DNA of 64,000 nucleotides from Lentisphaerota bacterium (GTDB taxonomy: Bacteria > Verrucomicrobiota > Lentisphaeria > Victivallales > Victivallaceae), in the NCBI GenBank assembly GCA_017134815.1, contig CP071032.1:2414001-2478000 (forward strand). The letters are read 5' to 3'. Shown here in pieces: positions 1 to 8,985 of this stretch (the stretch's first letter is position 1; each line of letters begins with the position of its first letter). The notes beneath the pieces are model-generated. The model saw nothing but the letters and a program-made list of their open reading frames with translations. It made no database searches and was not told where the DNA came from. The translations under genes were made by a program, and so were the position numbers.

Positions 1-556
1 AGATGGTACTTATTTCTTTTTCAGGTACGGCGAGTGAAAAAATTACTCCTTCTGAATATGATATTGTGGATTCGAAAACCTGCATGGTTTCAATTTTTCT
101 TCTGATCGCGGCCTCGGCTGCAAAATCTACTTTAAATCTTAATTTTCTGGTTTCGACTTTTTCAATTATTTCGGCGTTTTCCAGAGCGGCTTGTACCGCT
201 CCTGAATAAGCCCTTACCAAGCCGCCCGTGCCGAGTTTAGTGCCGCCCCAGTAGCGCACGACTACAGCCGCAATATTGCCAATGGAACGATTCTGAAGTA
301 AGCTGAGCATAGGGCGTCCGGCAGTATTATGTGGTTCGTGATCATCACTCATGCCCATAATGCCGGAGTTCCTGGGACTGCCGATAATGTATGCCCAGCA
401 GTGGTGAGCCGCATCCGGGTGGGCGGTTTTTATCTGCTGCAGGTGACACATGGCTGATTCTTTGTTTTCAACCGGCTTCAGAAAGGCAAGAAAACGGCTT
501 TTTTTACTTTCAGTTTCAGCGGTTGCAGAATGTTTTATGATATAGAATCCGGACAT
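1..556 (-). CDS. yigZ: YigZ/IMPACT family protein (3' end outside window)
   Basis: Reading down from an ATG at 556, the visible 185 residues carry the two hallmark blocks of the IMPACT/YigZ (UPF0029) family: DHEPHNTAGRPM near residues 72-83 and RYWGGTKLGTGGLVRAY near 101-117. Family members bind nucleic acid or ribosome-associated factors and their exact role in bacteria is poorly defined. The frame is still open at base 1, so the C-terminal domain end is missing here. Its start lies 2 bases after the stop of the acetyltransferase, which suggests translation from the same transcript. Family assignment is firm; a physiological function cannot be read from this sequence. Confidence 0.9.
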   Translation of the reverse strand, partial: MSGFYIIKHSATAETESKKSRFLAFLKPVENKESAMCHLQQIKTAHPDAAHHCWAYIIGSPRNSGIMGMSDDHEPHNTAGRPMLSLLQNRSIGNIAAVVVRYWGGTKLGTGGLVRAYSGAVQAALENAEIIEKVETRKLRFKVDFAAEAAIRRKIETMQVFESTISYSEGVIFSLAVPEKEISTI

Positions 557-558
557 AC

Positions 559-972
559 TCAATCAGTGATTTTCAATTTCATTGGTACGTACTCCCGCAT
601 CAGTTTAAAGCCGAGATTTTCATAAAACGGCCTGGTACCGGGTTCGCCAATGAGACCTATCCAGTCGACACCACGATTTTTAAGCTCACTGATGAGGTGC
701 TTGATGATTCTGGAACCCACTTTCCGCCCGCGCCACGAAGTAAGTACTACAACATCCTGAATATAAGCATCGCTGATGCCGTCACTGAGAGCTCGTCCCA
801 TGCCGATCAGGGTATCCCCGTCAAACGCGGCGGCAAATACCTCTGAATTACTTATCATTTTCGGGATAAAATCTTCGGAATGGTCCTCATGCCACCAGCC
901 GGCGTCACGATACAGCGTGACGACGGCGGTCGGTTCAAGCTGGTCTACAGTTTTAATAACAATATTATTCAT
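559..972 (-). CDS. GNAT-family N-acetyltransferase
   Basis: A 137-residue cytoplasmic protein of normal single-domain GNAT length. The acetyl-CoA pyrophosphate-binding motif is visible as SWRGRKVGSRIIKHL (about residues 79-93), followed by the typical C-terminal block PFYENLGF that ends the fold. GNAT enzymes transfer acetyl groups from acetyl-CoA to amines; the substrate cannot be deduced. It starts 9 bases after the transporter stop and ends 2 bases before yigZ, so it appears to be the third gene of a minus-strand cluster EIIA-CBS, transporter, GNAT, YigZ. The family is certain, the acceptor is unknown. Confidence 0.88.
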   Translation of the reverse strand: MNNIVIKTVDQLEPTAVVTLYRDAGWWHEDHSEDFIPKMISNSEVFAAAFDGDTLIGMGRALSDGISDAYIQDVVVLTSWRGRKVGSRIIKHLISELKNRGVDWIGLIGEPGTRPFYENLGFKLMREYVPMKLKITD

Positions 973-981
973 AAATAGAAA

Positions 982-2403
982 TTATCGACAAAGAGTGAAA
1001 TATCTGATTGTAACATAGATTGATGACGCGATCAGAGAGAAAAGCGTAACCGGTATACCATAGCGCAGAAATTCGCCAAAGGAAATCCGGTGTCCGTTTT
1101 TTTCGGCGATCCCGGTCGTCACCAGATTGGCGGCGGCGCCAACCAGAGTTCCATTGCCACCAAGGCACACTGCCAGAGCCAGTCCCCACCACATCAGCTC
1201 TTTTTCAGCTGGGGTGTTGAAGTTAGGCGAACTGGCCAGAAACATGTAAACGACCGTGACCATGGCCGCGGTAAACGAGACATTGTTCATAAGTGCTGCT
1301 GCTATGCCGCTTACCCACATGACCAGCAGAACAACGGCCAGCACATTCCAGCCCTCTGTCAAAGTCAGCAGCGAGCCGAACTTCTTCATCAGCCCGGCAT
1401 ATTCCGCACCGCTGACTACCGCAAACAGCCCCATGAAAAAAAACAGGGTATTCCACTCTATTTTTTCCAGGGCGTGATCGACGTCCACTTTGCAGACCAG
1501 CAGACCGAGCGCCGCACCGGACATGGCTATCACGCATGGTTGGATATGCAGGGTACCATGAATAAGGAAGCCGATGATCGTGATGATCATGACGATACCG
1601 CCGCGCCGCATATTGCTGTGATCGGTGATGGCGGCTTTTTCGTCAAGTTCCATGATGCGGGCGCGCTGTTCGACGGTGACGCTCATGCGTTTTGAATAAT
1701 AAAACTTCAAACAAACACAGTAGATTGCCAGAATCAGCAGAATAAAGGGCGACAGGTTGATTAGAAAAGCCGCAAAATCCAGGCGGGCTACAGAGCCGAT
1801 AATCAAGTTCGGAGGATCACCGATCAAGGTAGCCGTTCCGCCAATGTTTGAAGCCATGGTTTCAGCCATCAGAAACGGAATTGCCGGAACCCCAAGTTCG
1901 GCGGCAACCAGCAGTGTAACCGGAGCAATAAGCAGAACTGTAGTGACATTGTCCAGAAATGCCGACAGTAAGGCTGTGGCAACAACCAGCAGTATCATCG
2001 TGCGGATTGGCGAGCCTCTGGCTATTTTGGCACTCATAATGGCAATATATTGAAAAATACCGGTACCGCTTAGAATATTGACCAGCAGCATCATGCCGGC
2101 AAGGGTGAAGATTACGTCAAAATTAATGTAACGTGCGAAAACGTCTAAATTTTCATATTTGCCGGAATTTTCGACATGCCGGGTCAAGGCCTCCCGGGCG
2201 TTCAGGCTTTTTTCAATGATTCGACTGACAGAAACAGCGGCTTTATCCTTACTGCCTGCTGCCTCGTGAACCGGGCCTTGAAGTACTACCAGCATCATCA
2301 GTCCGGCTCCGAGCAGAGCAGCAGTGGTTTTGTGTACTTTTTCGGATGCAATGATAATATACGTGCCGAAAAATACTATTGTTGCGAACCAGAATGTAAA
2401 CAT
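982..2403 (-). CDS. ArsB/NhaD-type ion transporter
   Basis: A 473-residue polytopic membrane protein of the ion transporter superfamily that contains NhaD Na+/H+ antiporters, ArsB and SLC13 permeases. Two characteristic re-entrant signatures are seen: LSAFLDNVTTVLLIAPV and SNIGGTATLIGDPPNLIIGS in the first half, and NNVSFTAAM plus GGNGTLVGAAANLV in the second half, as expected for the inverted-repeat fold. A soluble loop of about 90 residues follows the first two helices. The start lies 3 bases beyond the stop of the EIIA-CBS gene, so the two proteins are almost certainly co-translated; that partner may gate the transporter. The ion (Na+, anion or oxyanion) cannot be decided. Confidence 0.88.
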   Translation of the reverse strand: MFTFWFATIVFFGTYIIIASEKVHKTTAALLGAGLMMLVVLQGPVHEAAGSKDKAAVSVSRIIEKSLNAREALTRHVENSGKYENLDVFARYINFDVIFTLAGMMLLVNILSGTGIFQYIAIMSAKIARGSPIRTMILLVVATALLSAFLDNVTTVLLIAPVTLLVAAELGVPAIPFLMAETMASNIGGTATLIGDPPNLIIGSVARLDFAAFLINLSPFILLILAIYCVCLKFYYSKRMSVTVEQRARIMELDEKAAITDHSNMRRGGIVMIITIIGFLIHGTLHIQPCVIAMSGAALGLLVCKVDVDHALEKIEWNTLFFFMGLFAVVSGAEYAGLMKKFGSLLTLTEGWNVLAVVLLVMWVSGIAAALMNNVSFTAAMVTVVYMFLASSPNFNTPAEKELMWWGLALAVCLGGNGTLVGAAANLVTTGIAEKNGHRISFGEFLRYGIPVTLFSLIASSIYVTIRYFTLCR

Positions 2404-2406
2404 CTG

Positions 2407-3309
2407 TTAACCTCGGAGAATCTTATGAATGATGCTGTTGATCGAGATTGCCCCGAGCAGTTTGCTGTCCTTATCCGCGACAAAAATAGTCGCGGCCTCT
2501 CGTTTGGCTATGGTAACTGTGAATTGGATCAGCGGAGTTTCAGGTGTGATTACCGCTGTTGGCGGGGTCATGTAGTCCCGGACATATCTGGCTTTTTCTT
2601 CCTGAAAGATTTTATCAAACATTTCAAATGTCGAGACAAATTTAAGGTTGTCCATCATCATCAGATAATCTGGTACAAATGATCGCAGAACATCGGTGGC
2701 GTCAAGCTGCCCGATAATTCTATTTTCAGTATCAAGCACCGGAAGAACATTCTTTGACTGGGTGTGCATAACGTCAAGGACTGCGGATAGACAGTCATCG
2801 GCTTTGACATGCGGGTAATCCGCCTTCATTACGTCTTCAGCAGTAATATCCTTTTTTATTGCAGTATCGCCAAGCGTCTGCATGACGTCTTCCGGGGTTG
2901 CAGCACCGGCAAGGGTTTGAATATTACCAGGGATGGCGCAAAAGCGGGTGAATGCAGCCAGGGATTTCAGGTAAATGTCTGAAGTTTTATCCGAAATCAG
3001 GGACATGATTATAACTTGAGTCGGTGCCAGGTCATTCTTTTTGAGTTTTACCGGCGTTTTCAAGAGGCCGATTATAACATGCAGGTCCTTCAATTTTGCG
3101 TTGCGCAGGTGCGGGATGGCCATGCCTTCATAGGGAATCATGGTTAGATCTTCGCGTTCAATAAGGTTGGCTTGCAGTGTGTCAATGTTTTCCGGAAAGT
3201 CGATCTTTACTGCAGCTTTTTCCAGCATTGATCTGTACAGCTCTTCACGGGTGGAGCCCGCCAGGTCGCAGAAAATCAGATCCTCGTTTAAGATAGAGAC
3301 CAGTCTCAT
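2407..3309 (-). CDS. PTS EIIA (type 2)-CBS pair regulatory protein
   Basis: A 300-residue cytoplasmic two-part protein. Residues 1-145 form a PTS EIIA type-2 (PtsN/fructose) domain with the phosphorylatable His67 in the motif IPHLRN. Residues about 153-298 form a CBS pair, with starts near AEDVMKADYPHV and VRDYMTPPTAVI. EIIA domains receive phosphate from HPr; CBS pairs bind adenosyl ligands. No EIIB or EIIC domain is encoded nearby, so sugar uptake is unlikely and regulation of the adjacent transporter is the better inference. It is the first gene of the cluster; the HPr gene at 9.8 kb is the natural phosphate donor. Confidence 0.9.
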   Translation of the reverse strand: MRLVSILNEDLIFCDLAGSTREELYRSMLEKAAVKIDFPENIDTLQANLIEREDLTMIPYEGMAIPHLRNAKLKDLHVIIGLLKTPVKLKKNDLAPTQVIIMSLISDKTSDIYLKSLAAFTRFCAIPGNIQTLAGAATPEDVMQTLGDTAIKKDITAEDVMKADYPHVKADDCLSAVLDVMHTQSKNVLPVLDTENRIIGQLDATDVLRSFVPDYLMMMDNLKFVSTFEMFDKIFQEEKARYVRDYMTPPTAVITPETPLIQFTVTIAKREAATIFVADKDSKLLGAISINSIIHKILRG

Positions 3310-3405
3310 CCAGTTCTCCTTGGAGTCTAATTACATGTTTTCTCTCACAACACAAGTTGATGACGACAGCCACAGTCAGTCTGTCGTCATCAACTGTCGG
3401 CAGCG

Positions 3406-4662
3406 TTATTCCATATTGGCAACAACAGCCTGGGCAAAGCCGGAGCATGATACTTCTTCGGCATTGTCCATCAGGCGCGCAAAATCATAGGTAACGGTTT
3501 TGGCGCTTATAGCTTTTTCGATTCCCGAGATAACCAGATCGGCTGCTTCCTCCCAGCCGAGATGGCGCAGCAGCATTTCGCCTGAAAGAGCGAGTGAACT
3601 TGGGTTAACTTTATCCATGCCGGCATATTTGGGGGCGGTACCGTGAGTGGCTTCAAATAAAGCATGTCCGGTTTCATAGTTAATATTTGCCCCTGGAGCA
3701 ATGCCGATACCGCCGACGCAGGCTGCCAGAGCATCTGAAACGTAATCGCCGTTAAGGTTCATTGTAGCAATTACATCATATTCATCCGGGCGGGTAAGTA
3801 TCTGTTGCAGAAAGGCATCACAGATGCAGTCCTTAACCAGCATTTTCCCTTCAGGAGGCTGCCAGTCACAGTCCGGGGCCGGTATTGCGACATCAGAAAA
3901 TTCTTTGCGCACAAGCTCATAGCCCCAGTTTTTAAAACCGCCTTCAGTGTATTTCATAATGTTGCCCTTATGGACAAGGGTAACGTTTTTACGACCTTTT
4001 TCCAATGCGTATTTTACAGCTGACCGCACCAGGCGCTCAGTTCCCTCTCTGGATATCGGTTTGACGCCGATACTGGAGCTTTCAGGGAAACGGATTTTAT
4101 CAACGCCCATTTCTTTCTGAAAAAAGTCAATAACCTTTTGGGCTTCCGGGGTCCCGGCCATCCATTCAATTCCGGCATAGATGTCTTCAGAGTTTTCCCG
4201 AAAGATAACCATATCGGTTTTCTCCGGACTTTTGACCGGTGAGGGCACTCCTTTAAAGTACTGTACCGGGCGCAGGCAGACGTAGAGGTCCAGCAGCTGG
4301 CGCAGCGCGACGTTAAGAGAACGGATGCCGCCGCCGACCGGAGTGGTGAGTGGTCCTTTGATGGCAATGTGGTATTCTTTAACAGCTTCGACTGTTTCAT
4401 CTGGCAGCCAGGTGTTCTCACCATAAACTTTATTTGCCTTCTCGCCGGCAAAAATTTCCATCCAGGCAATTTTACGTTTTCCGCCATAGGCCTTTTCGAC
4501 AGCACTGTTCCAGATATGCATACTGGCTTTTGTAATATCCGGGCCAATACCGTCGCCTTCAATGAAAGCCACTATCGGATTATCAGGAACATTCAGGCGG
4601 CCGCCTTTTTCGACAGTTATCTTTTCTCCTGCAGGAACTTTTATGTTTTTAAACTGAGTCAT
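3406..4662 (-). CDS. icd: Isocitrate dehydrogenase, NADP-dependent
   Basis: From the ATG at 4662, which has the purine-rich site GGAAGGAAA just upstream, the protein is 418 residues, matching the ~416 of E. coli Icd; a longer reading to 4761 adds an unlikely N-terminal stretch. Visible blocks are EGDGIGPDI, the substrate loop [12 protein letters not shown] (Ser115 corresponds to the serine phosphorylated by AceK in enterics), [13 protein letters not shown], the Lys/Tyr region and [13 protein letters not shown]. It oxidises isocitrate to 2-oxoglutarate in the TCA cycle. It stands alone on the minus strand, ~95 bases upstream of the EIIA-CBS gene. Confidence 0.96.
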   Translation of the reverse strand: MTQFKNIKVPAGEKITVEKGGRLNVPDNPIVAFIEGDGIGPDITKASMHIWNSAVEKAYGGKRKIAWMEIFAGEKANKVYGENTWLPDETVEAVKEYHIAIKGPLTTPVGGGIRSLNVALRQLLDLYVCLRPVQYFKGVPSPVKSPEKTDMVIFRENSEDIYAGIEWMAGTPEAQKVIDFFQKEMGVDKIRFPESSSIGVKPISREGTERLVRSAVKYALEKGRKNVTLVHKGNIMKYTEGGFKNWGYELVRKEFSDVAIPAPDCDWQPPEGKMLVKDCICDAFLQQILTRPDEYDVIATMNLNGDYVSDALAACVGGIGIAPGANINYETGHALFEATHGTAPKYAGMDKVNPSSLALSGEMLLRHLGWEEAADLVISGIEKAISAKTVTYDFARLMDNAEEVSCSGFAQAVVANME

Positions 4663-4822
4663 GTTGGTTTCCTTCCGCTTTACAATATGAGTATTAGAAT
4701 ATAAAGTTTGCGATTTAAAGAAAAATAATATACCATTATAAGCTGCTTTGTCCAGATACATGGAGCCTTAAGTTGAGTATTTCGGGCATATTCGACTTGA
4801 ACAACTATGTTTTTGGCTTAAT

Positions 4823-4850
4823 ACTTGTTAAATTGATAAAACGTCGTATG
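4823..4850 (+). promoter_or_regulatory. Promoter of the FKBP gene
   Basis: A sigma-70-like pair, TTGTTA at 4823 and TATGAT at 4845, is separated by 16 bases and lies 40 bases before the FKBP start. The ribosome site AGGAAAATAAGGA follows it. Confidence 0.5.
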
Positions 4851-4890
4851 ATATAGAACGCCCCTAAACTAGGAAAATAAGGATATTATT

Positions 4891-5511
4891 ATGGAATTCA
4901 AAAATGACATGGAAAAGTTGAGCTATGCAATTGGCATGAACCTGGCAATGTCTGCTTCTCAGCTTCCAATTGAACTGGACCCGAAGCTGGTCGGAGAAGG
5001 TGTTGCCAATATGCTTGATGGCGGCAAGGTCAAACTGTCCCAGGAAGAATACACTTCGCAGATCAACGCGCTGCAGGACAAACTTCAGGCCATGGAAAAG
5101 AAAGACAACAGCGAAGAAATATCCAAAAATACCCAGGCAGGCAGCGAATTTCTGGCTGAAAACGCGACTCGTGAAGGCGTAATGACTACTTCGAGTGGTC
5201 TGCAGTATGAGGTCATTTCAGAAGGAGAAGGACAGAGTCCCTCCGATAAGGATAAAGTCAAAGTCCATTATACCGGTAGTTTAATAGACGGTACTGTTTT
5301 TGACAGTTCCGTACAGCGTGGTGTGCCGGCTGAATTTGGTGTCAACCAGGTTATCAAAGGCTGGACTGAAGCCCTGCAGATTATGAAGCCGGGCAGCAAA
5401 TACAAATTATACATTCCTTCTGAGCTGGCTTATGGCGAACGCGGCGCCGGACAGCATATCAAACCTGGTTCAACTCTGATTTTTGAAGTTGAGCTGCTGG
5501 AAATTTTATAA
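4891..5511 (+). CDS. FKBP-type peptidyl-prolyl isomerase
   Basis: A 206-residue protein with the two-domain arrangement of FklB/FkpA/Mip: an N-terminal helical dimerisation region (residues 1-90, starting with KLSYAIGMNLAMS) and a C-terminal FKBP domain from about residue 110. The active-site blocks VKVHYTGSLIDGTVFDSS, FGVNQVIKGWTEAL and IPSELAYGERG are intact. There is no signal peptide, so like FklB it is probably cytoplasmic. It catalyses cis-trans isomerisation of X-Pro bonds during folding. It is monocistronic, with its own promoter and a strong terminator right after the stop. Confidence 0.95.
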   Translation: MEFKNDMEKLSYAIGMNLAMSASQLPIELDPKLVGEGVANMLDGGKVKLSQEEYTSQINALQDKLQAMEKKDNSEEISKNTQAGSEFLAENATREGVMTTSSGLQYEVISEGEGQSPSDKDKVKVHYTGSLIDGTVFDSSVQRGVPAEFGVNQVIKGWTEALQIMKPGSKYKLYIPSELAYGERGAGQHIKPGSTLIFEVELLEIL

Positions 5512-5528
5512 AGTAAATTTTATTTTTT

Positions 5529-5568
5529 CAAGCCGTCCGGAAAGCTTTCCGGCGGCTTGATTTTTTAT
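5529..5568 (+). terminator. Rho-independent terminator of the FKBP gene
   Basis: CAAGCCG and CCGGAAAG pair with CTTTCCGG and GGCTTG in a nearly perfect palindrome (5529-5559), followed by a T-rich run at 5560-5567. It lies 18 bases after the FKBP stop. Confidence 0.9.
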
Positions 5569-5637
5569 ATAGACAGAATATTTTATTTCTGGAGCAGTTT
5601 TTGTTCTGCTTTTTAATTGTACGAAAGGAGTTGCAAT

Positions 5638-5910
5638 ATGGGTAAAATTTCTGTTAAAAAATTGAGTGTCCATGAACTGCAGGAAAAAGATATTGCCAGC
5701 TGGCCAATATGGGAAAAAGAAGCTTCTGTTTTTCCATGGCACTATGACCGTTCTGAAGCCTGCTATGTTCTGCAGGGCAGAGTTACAGTAACCCCTGAAG
5801 GTGGTGAACCTGTTACTTTTGGTTCCGGTGACTTTGTAGAATTTCCACAGGGCATGGACTGCACCTGGGAGATTCACGAGGATGTCCAGAAGCATTATTC
5901 TTTCAGCTGA
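5638..5910 (+). CDS. Small cupin-domain protein (cupin_3/EutQ-like)
   Basis: The ATG at 5638, seven bases after AAAGGAG, gives a 90-residue single-domain cupin; an upstream in-frame start at 5617 lacks a site of its own. The cupin_3 pattern is clear: WPIWEKEASVFPWHY, SEACYVLQGRVTVTP, GGEPVTFGSGDFVEFPQGMD and CTWEIHEDVQKHY. Such short cupins are beta-barrel proteins, often metal-binding, of unknown substrate. It has its own ribosome site and lies ~100 bases upstream of the CDF gene. Family secure, function unknown. Confidence 0.88.
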   Translation: MGKISVKKLSVHELQEKDIASWPIWEKEASVFPWHYDRSEACYVLQGRVTVTPEGGEPVTFGSGDFVEFPQGMDCTWEIHEDVQKHYSFS

Positions 5911-6015
5911 AACGGCTGTTGATTTCAGTTGAGCTGAATTAAACTTTACGCAAATGGAGGGAGAGTAATATTTAATTTTTTAATAAGCAGATTTGCTTAA
6001 AGGGTAGTTTTGTAA

Positions 6016-6951
6016 ATGGATATGGCAAAAAAACAATATTGGGGACAACTGGAGGGGGCATCTTCTGTTGTGCTCAATCTGCTGTTGTTTCTGTTCAAGT
6101 TCTGGGCTGGGTATGTTTCTGGTTCAGTTGCTATTATCGCCGATGCGTGGCACACGCTTTCTGATTCATTGAGTTCTGTAGTTGTCCTGGTTGGTGTCCG
6201 TATTTCAGGCAAGCCGGCTGATAAGGAACATCCTTACGGGCATGGGCGGGCCGAGTTAATTGCGGCGATGATAGTTGGTGTGCTGCTGGCTATAGTCGCT
6301 TTCGAATTCGTGGTGCAGTCTTTGCAGAAGCTGCATGCCCACCAGCCTGCGTTTTACGGCCCGATTGCGGTCTGGGCCATGGTCATATCAGTTGTCCTCA
6401 AAGAGGGGATGGCCCATTTTGCATTCTGGACGGGGCGCAAAACTAAAATGACTTCGCTTACTGCCGACGGCTGGCATCATCGCAGCGATGCGATAAGTTC
6501 AGCTATAATTCTGGTGGCGATTTTTATAGGCAGGCATATCTGGTGGATTGACGGAGTACTTGGAATTGCGGTTGCCATTACCATTTTCATAACGGCTTTT
6601 GATATTATCAAGAAAACGGTACACCCTCTGATGGGGCGTGCGCCGGATAAGGAGATAAAGGATAAAGTAAAATGTATTTGTTGTGAATGTGCCGGGGAGA
6701 CTGCTGAACCACACCATTTTCACATCCACGAATACGGGCATCACTCTGAACTCACTTTTCACGTTTACATGGACGGAAAGCTTGCACTGGAAGATGCCCA
6801 TAAATTAAGTAAAAAAATTGAATGTGAAGTCTTCAAACAGCTTAACATTTATCCAACTGTGCACATAGAACCTTGCCCGTGCTGCTCATCGAACAGCGAG
6901 AAGGTACAGAGTGAGAAGAATAGCAGAAAGCCGGATACAACGGCTGTATAA
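6016..6951 (+). CDS. Cation diffusion facilitator (CDF) metal exporter
   Basis: A 311-residue inner-membrane protein with the CDF architecture: about six transmembrane helices (residues 15-210) and a cytoplasmic C-terminal domain. The two metal-site motifs are present, DAWHTLSD (Asp43, His46/Asp50) and DGWHHRSD (Asp151, His154/Asp158), the pattern of Zn/Fe/Mn exporters driven by proton antiport. The C-terminal domain is unusually rich in metal ligands: KCICCECAG, EPHHFHIHEYGHH and EPCPCCSSN. These suggest thiol-rich metal sensing, for example Zn or a softer metal, which is inference. It is converged on by cysK, with a hairpin between. Confidence 0.92.
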   Translation: MDMAKKQYWGQLEGASSVVLNLLLFLFKFWAGYVSGSVAIIADAWHTLSDSLSSVVVLVGVRISGKPADKEHPYGHGRAELIAAMIVGVLLAIVAFEFVVQSLQKLHAHQPAFYGPIAVWAMVISVVLKEGMAHFAFWTGRKTKMTSLTADGWHHRSDAISSAIILVAIFIGRHIWWIDGVLGIAVAITIFITAFDIIKKTVHPLMGRAPDKEIKDKVKCICCECAGETAEPHHFHIHEYGHHSELTFHVYMDGKLALEDAHKLSKKIECEVFKQLNIYPTVHIEPCPCCSSNSEKVQSEKNSRKPDTTAV

Positions 6952-6989
6952 GCTGAAAGGCGGCAGAGTCGTTCCTCAGCTTCGATAGA

Positions 6990-7017
6990 CGAAATCGGCA
7001 AACTGCTGCCGATTTCG
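6990..7017. terminator. Hairpin between convergent cdf and cysK genes
   Basis: CGAAATCGGCA and TGCCGATTTCG form a perfect 11-bp stem around a 6-base loop. It sits between two convergent genes and could stop transcription from both sides, although neither flank has a long T-run. Confidence 0.55.
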
Positions 7018-7041
7018 AAAGACTGTTATGAGCTGAAAATT

Positions 7042-7968
7042 TTAGCCATCATGCTCAAAAAGCCGGGTTGAAAGATAGCGTTCGCCGGTATCCGGAGCAA
7101 TGGTGACAATCATCTTGCCGATGTTTTCCGGTCTTTCGGAAAGCAGGCATGCCGCTTTAAGGTTTGCTCCCCCGCTGATTCCAGTAAGTATGCCTTCAGT
7201 AGCAGCAGCTTTTCTTGAAAACGCAATAGCTTCTTCATCACTGACAGTTATTACTTCATCAGTGTATTCGGCATCGTAATTCTCAGGTACAAACCCGGCA
7301 CCGATGCCCTGTATACTGTGCGGGCCGGCTTCTCCGCCGCTGAGAATTGCGGATTTTTCAGGTTCGACAGCCACGATTTTTATTGAGGGATTTTTTTCTT
7401 TCAGAAATTTGCCGATTCCGGTAATAGTGCCGCCGGTGCCGACCCCGACAACGAAGATATCTACTCTGCCTTCAGTGTCGCGCCAGATTTCCGGACCTGT
7501 CCGGCTGTAATGTATATTCGGGTTGGCCGGGTTATTAAACTGTCTGGCCATATAAGCATTGGGTATTTGCCTGCCCAGTTCTTCTGCTTTAGCTACAGCC
7601 CCGGCCATGCCTTCTTCTGCAGGCGTCAGGACCAGCTCTGCACCCAGATGGCGCATCAGCATGCCGCGTTCACTGGACATCGATTCAGGCATAACGATAA
7701 TCAGGCGATAGCCCAGAGCCGCTGAAACCATTGCCAGCCCCAGGCCGGTATTACCGCTGGTAGCTTCAATTATTGTACCGCCGAAAATCAGCTTTCCGGC
7801 CTCAATTGCTTCGTCAATGATATTCATTGCGGGGCGGTCTTTTATACTAGAAAGCGGGTTGAAATATTCCAGTTTGCATAACACGGTGCCGTGCCCTTTG
7901 TCCAGCCGGTTTATTCTTACTAACGGAGTGTTTCCTATGGTGCCCGTGATGTCGTGAAAATATTTCAT
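7042..7968 (-). CDS. cysK: Cysteine synthase (O-acetylserine sulfhydrylase)
   Basis: A 308-residue PLP enzyme of the beta family with the length of CysK/CysM. Lys43 in NPLSSIKDR is the PLP Schiff-base lysine, EATSGNTG (about 68-75) is the substrate loop, and GVGTGGTITG is the phosphate-binding loop. It makes L-cysteine from O-acetylserine and sulfide in the cytoplasm. It is transcribed alone; no serine acetyltransferase is next to it. A CysM-like or cystathionine beta-synthase-like specificity cannot be fully excluded from sequence alone, but there is no extra regulatory domain. Confidence 0.94.
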   Translation of the reverse strand: MKYFHDITGTIGNTPLVRINRLDKGHGTVLCKLEYFNPLSSIKDRPAMNIIDEAIEAGKLIFGGTIIEATSGNTGLGLAMVSAALGYRLIIVMPESMSSERGMLMRHLGAELVLTPAEEGMAGAVAKAEELGRQIPNAYMARQFNNPANPNIHYSRTGPEIWRDTEGRVDIFVVGVGTGGTITGIGKFLKEKNPSIKIVAVEPEKSAILSGGEAGPHSIQGIGAGFVPENYDAEYTDEVITVSDEEAIAFSRKAAATEGILTGISGGANLKAACLLSERPENIGKMIVTIAPDTGERYLSTRLFEHDG

Positions 7969-8055
7969 GTGATTCCCATATTTAAAATTATTGACTCAAA
8001 TTAGAAAAGATTCCCCGGTATATTTTCAGTTACATGCCAAAGCAACTTCAATTCT

Positions 8056-8820
8056 TCAGGCTTGTTTAAATTCTCCAATCGCTGTAAAAACAGTCTTATT
8101 ATCAGGTTTTATTCCTGCAGCGAAAAAGTCTTTTTCACCCACGGTTCCTGAAATAACCATTTTATCTCCCTCTTTCATATCCGAAAGGAAGTTAATGCTG
8201 AAAGATGAGACATTAACCGCACTTCCGGTTTCAGCATATAACAGGTCGTGGATATAGCCGGAATATTCGGCGTTGTTAAGGTGCCCATTGATATCTACGG
8301 CTGAGTGACGCACAGAGACTTCAAAGGCAGGAGCACAAGTACTTGGTTCGATTTTTTGTAAAGCTTCAAAGTGCACCGGCTGGTCAGCGTTGAGCGGCAG
8401 TTGCACAGGCAGTGACTTACTGCGCAGCGGTCTTGAGGTTTCAGCATCCAGCAGCAGCCAGGCACTGGAGGCGCGGCAGATAATGCGCCTGAACTCATCA
8501 TAAATCGTGAACTGACGAGTGGCAAAAAGCTTATCAAAGCCGCTGGGCCAGGTGCGAATAGTCAGGACTTCACCAATGCGGGGCATGCGGTCAATTTGAA
8601 TGCGGATGCGTGAGAGGACCCAGAGCATTTTTTTTTCTGCCAGTGCCGCAAGGCCGACACCAAGGTGTGCGGCGTGATTTGCAGCGGCTTCCTGCAGATA
8701 GTCTGACAAAGCACGCAGTTTCAAATTGCCGCTGCAGTCTCCTTCACTGTGCCTTATGAAAAGTTTCTCATGCCAGACCGGGGTTACGTTTTCGGCTAAG
8801 TCGTCAGCTATAACATCCAT
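8056..8820 (-). CDS. Acyl-ACP thioesterase
   Basis: A 254-residue double hot-dog protein of the FatA/FatB-like bacterial acyl-ACP thioesterase family. The first hot-dog shows RHSEGDCSGNLKLRALSDYL and the DYLQEAAANHA helix; the second shows VRHSAVDINGHLNNAEYSGY, with the Asn/His catalytic region. It would release free fatty acids from acyl-ACP, ending or adjusting chain synthesis. It lies between cysK and an alpha/beta hydrolase, both also on the minus strand, but the gaps (~90 and ~165 bases) leave operon structure open. Confidence 0.9.
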   Translation of the reverse strand: MDVIADDLAENVTPVWHEKLFIRHSEGDCSGNLKLRALSDYLQEAAANHAAHLGVGLAALAEKKMLWVLSRIRIQIDRMPRIGEVLTIRTWPSGFDKLFATRQFTIYDEFRRIICRASSAWLLLDAETSRPLRSKSLPVQLPLNADQPVHFEALQKIEPSTCAPAFEVSVRHSAVDINGHLNNAEYSGYIHDLLYAETGSAVNVSSFSINFLSDMKEGDKMVISGTVGEKDFFAAGIKPDNKTVFTAIGEFKQA

Positions 8821-8985
8821 AATATAGAAATTCCTGAAAGTTCAGCAATGCTGTTTTAATTACATGTTCAAAATGTTTATACGCGAAGCTTATTGGTAAA
8901 ATATCCCATGTGCCAACTTAAAAATCAAACTGTATTTACGGGGATTTGGAAATTATTTCAGCTATTTTCACAACAGCCTCTCTGG

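Noticed and set aside
1090-1695. Long plus-strand open frame opposite the ion transporter
   Set aside because: Composition is that of the antisense of membrane helices, and the transporter on the other strand is certain.
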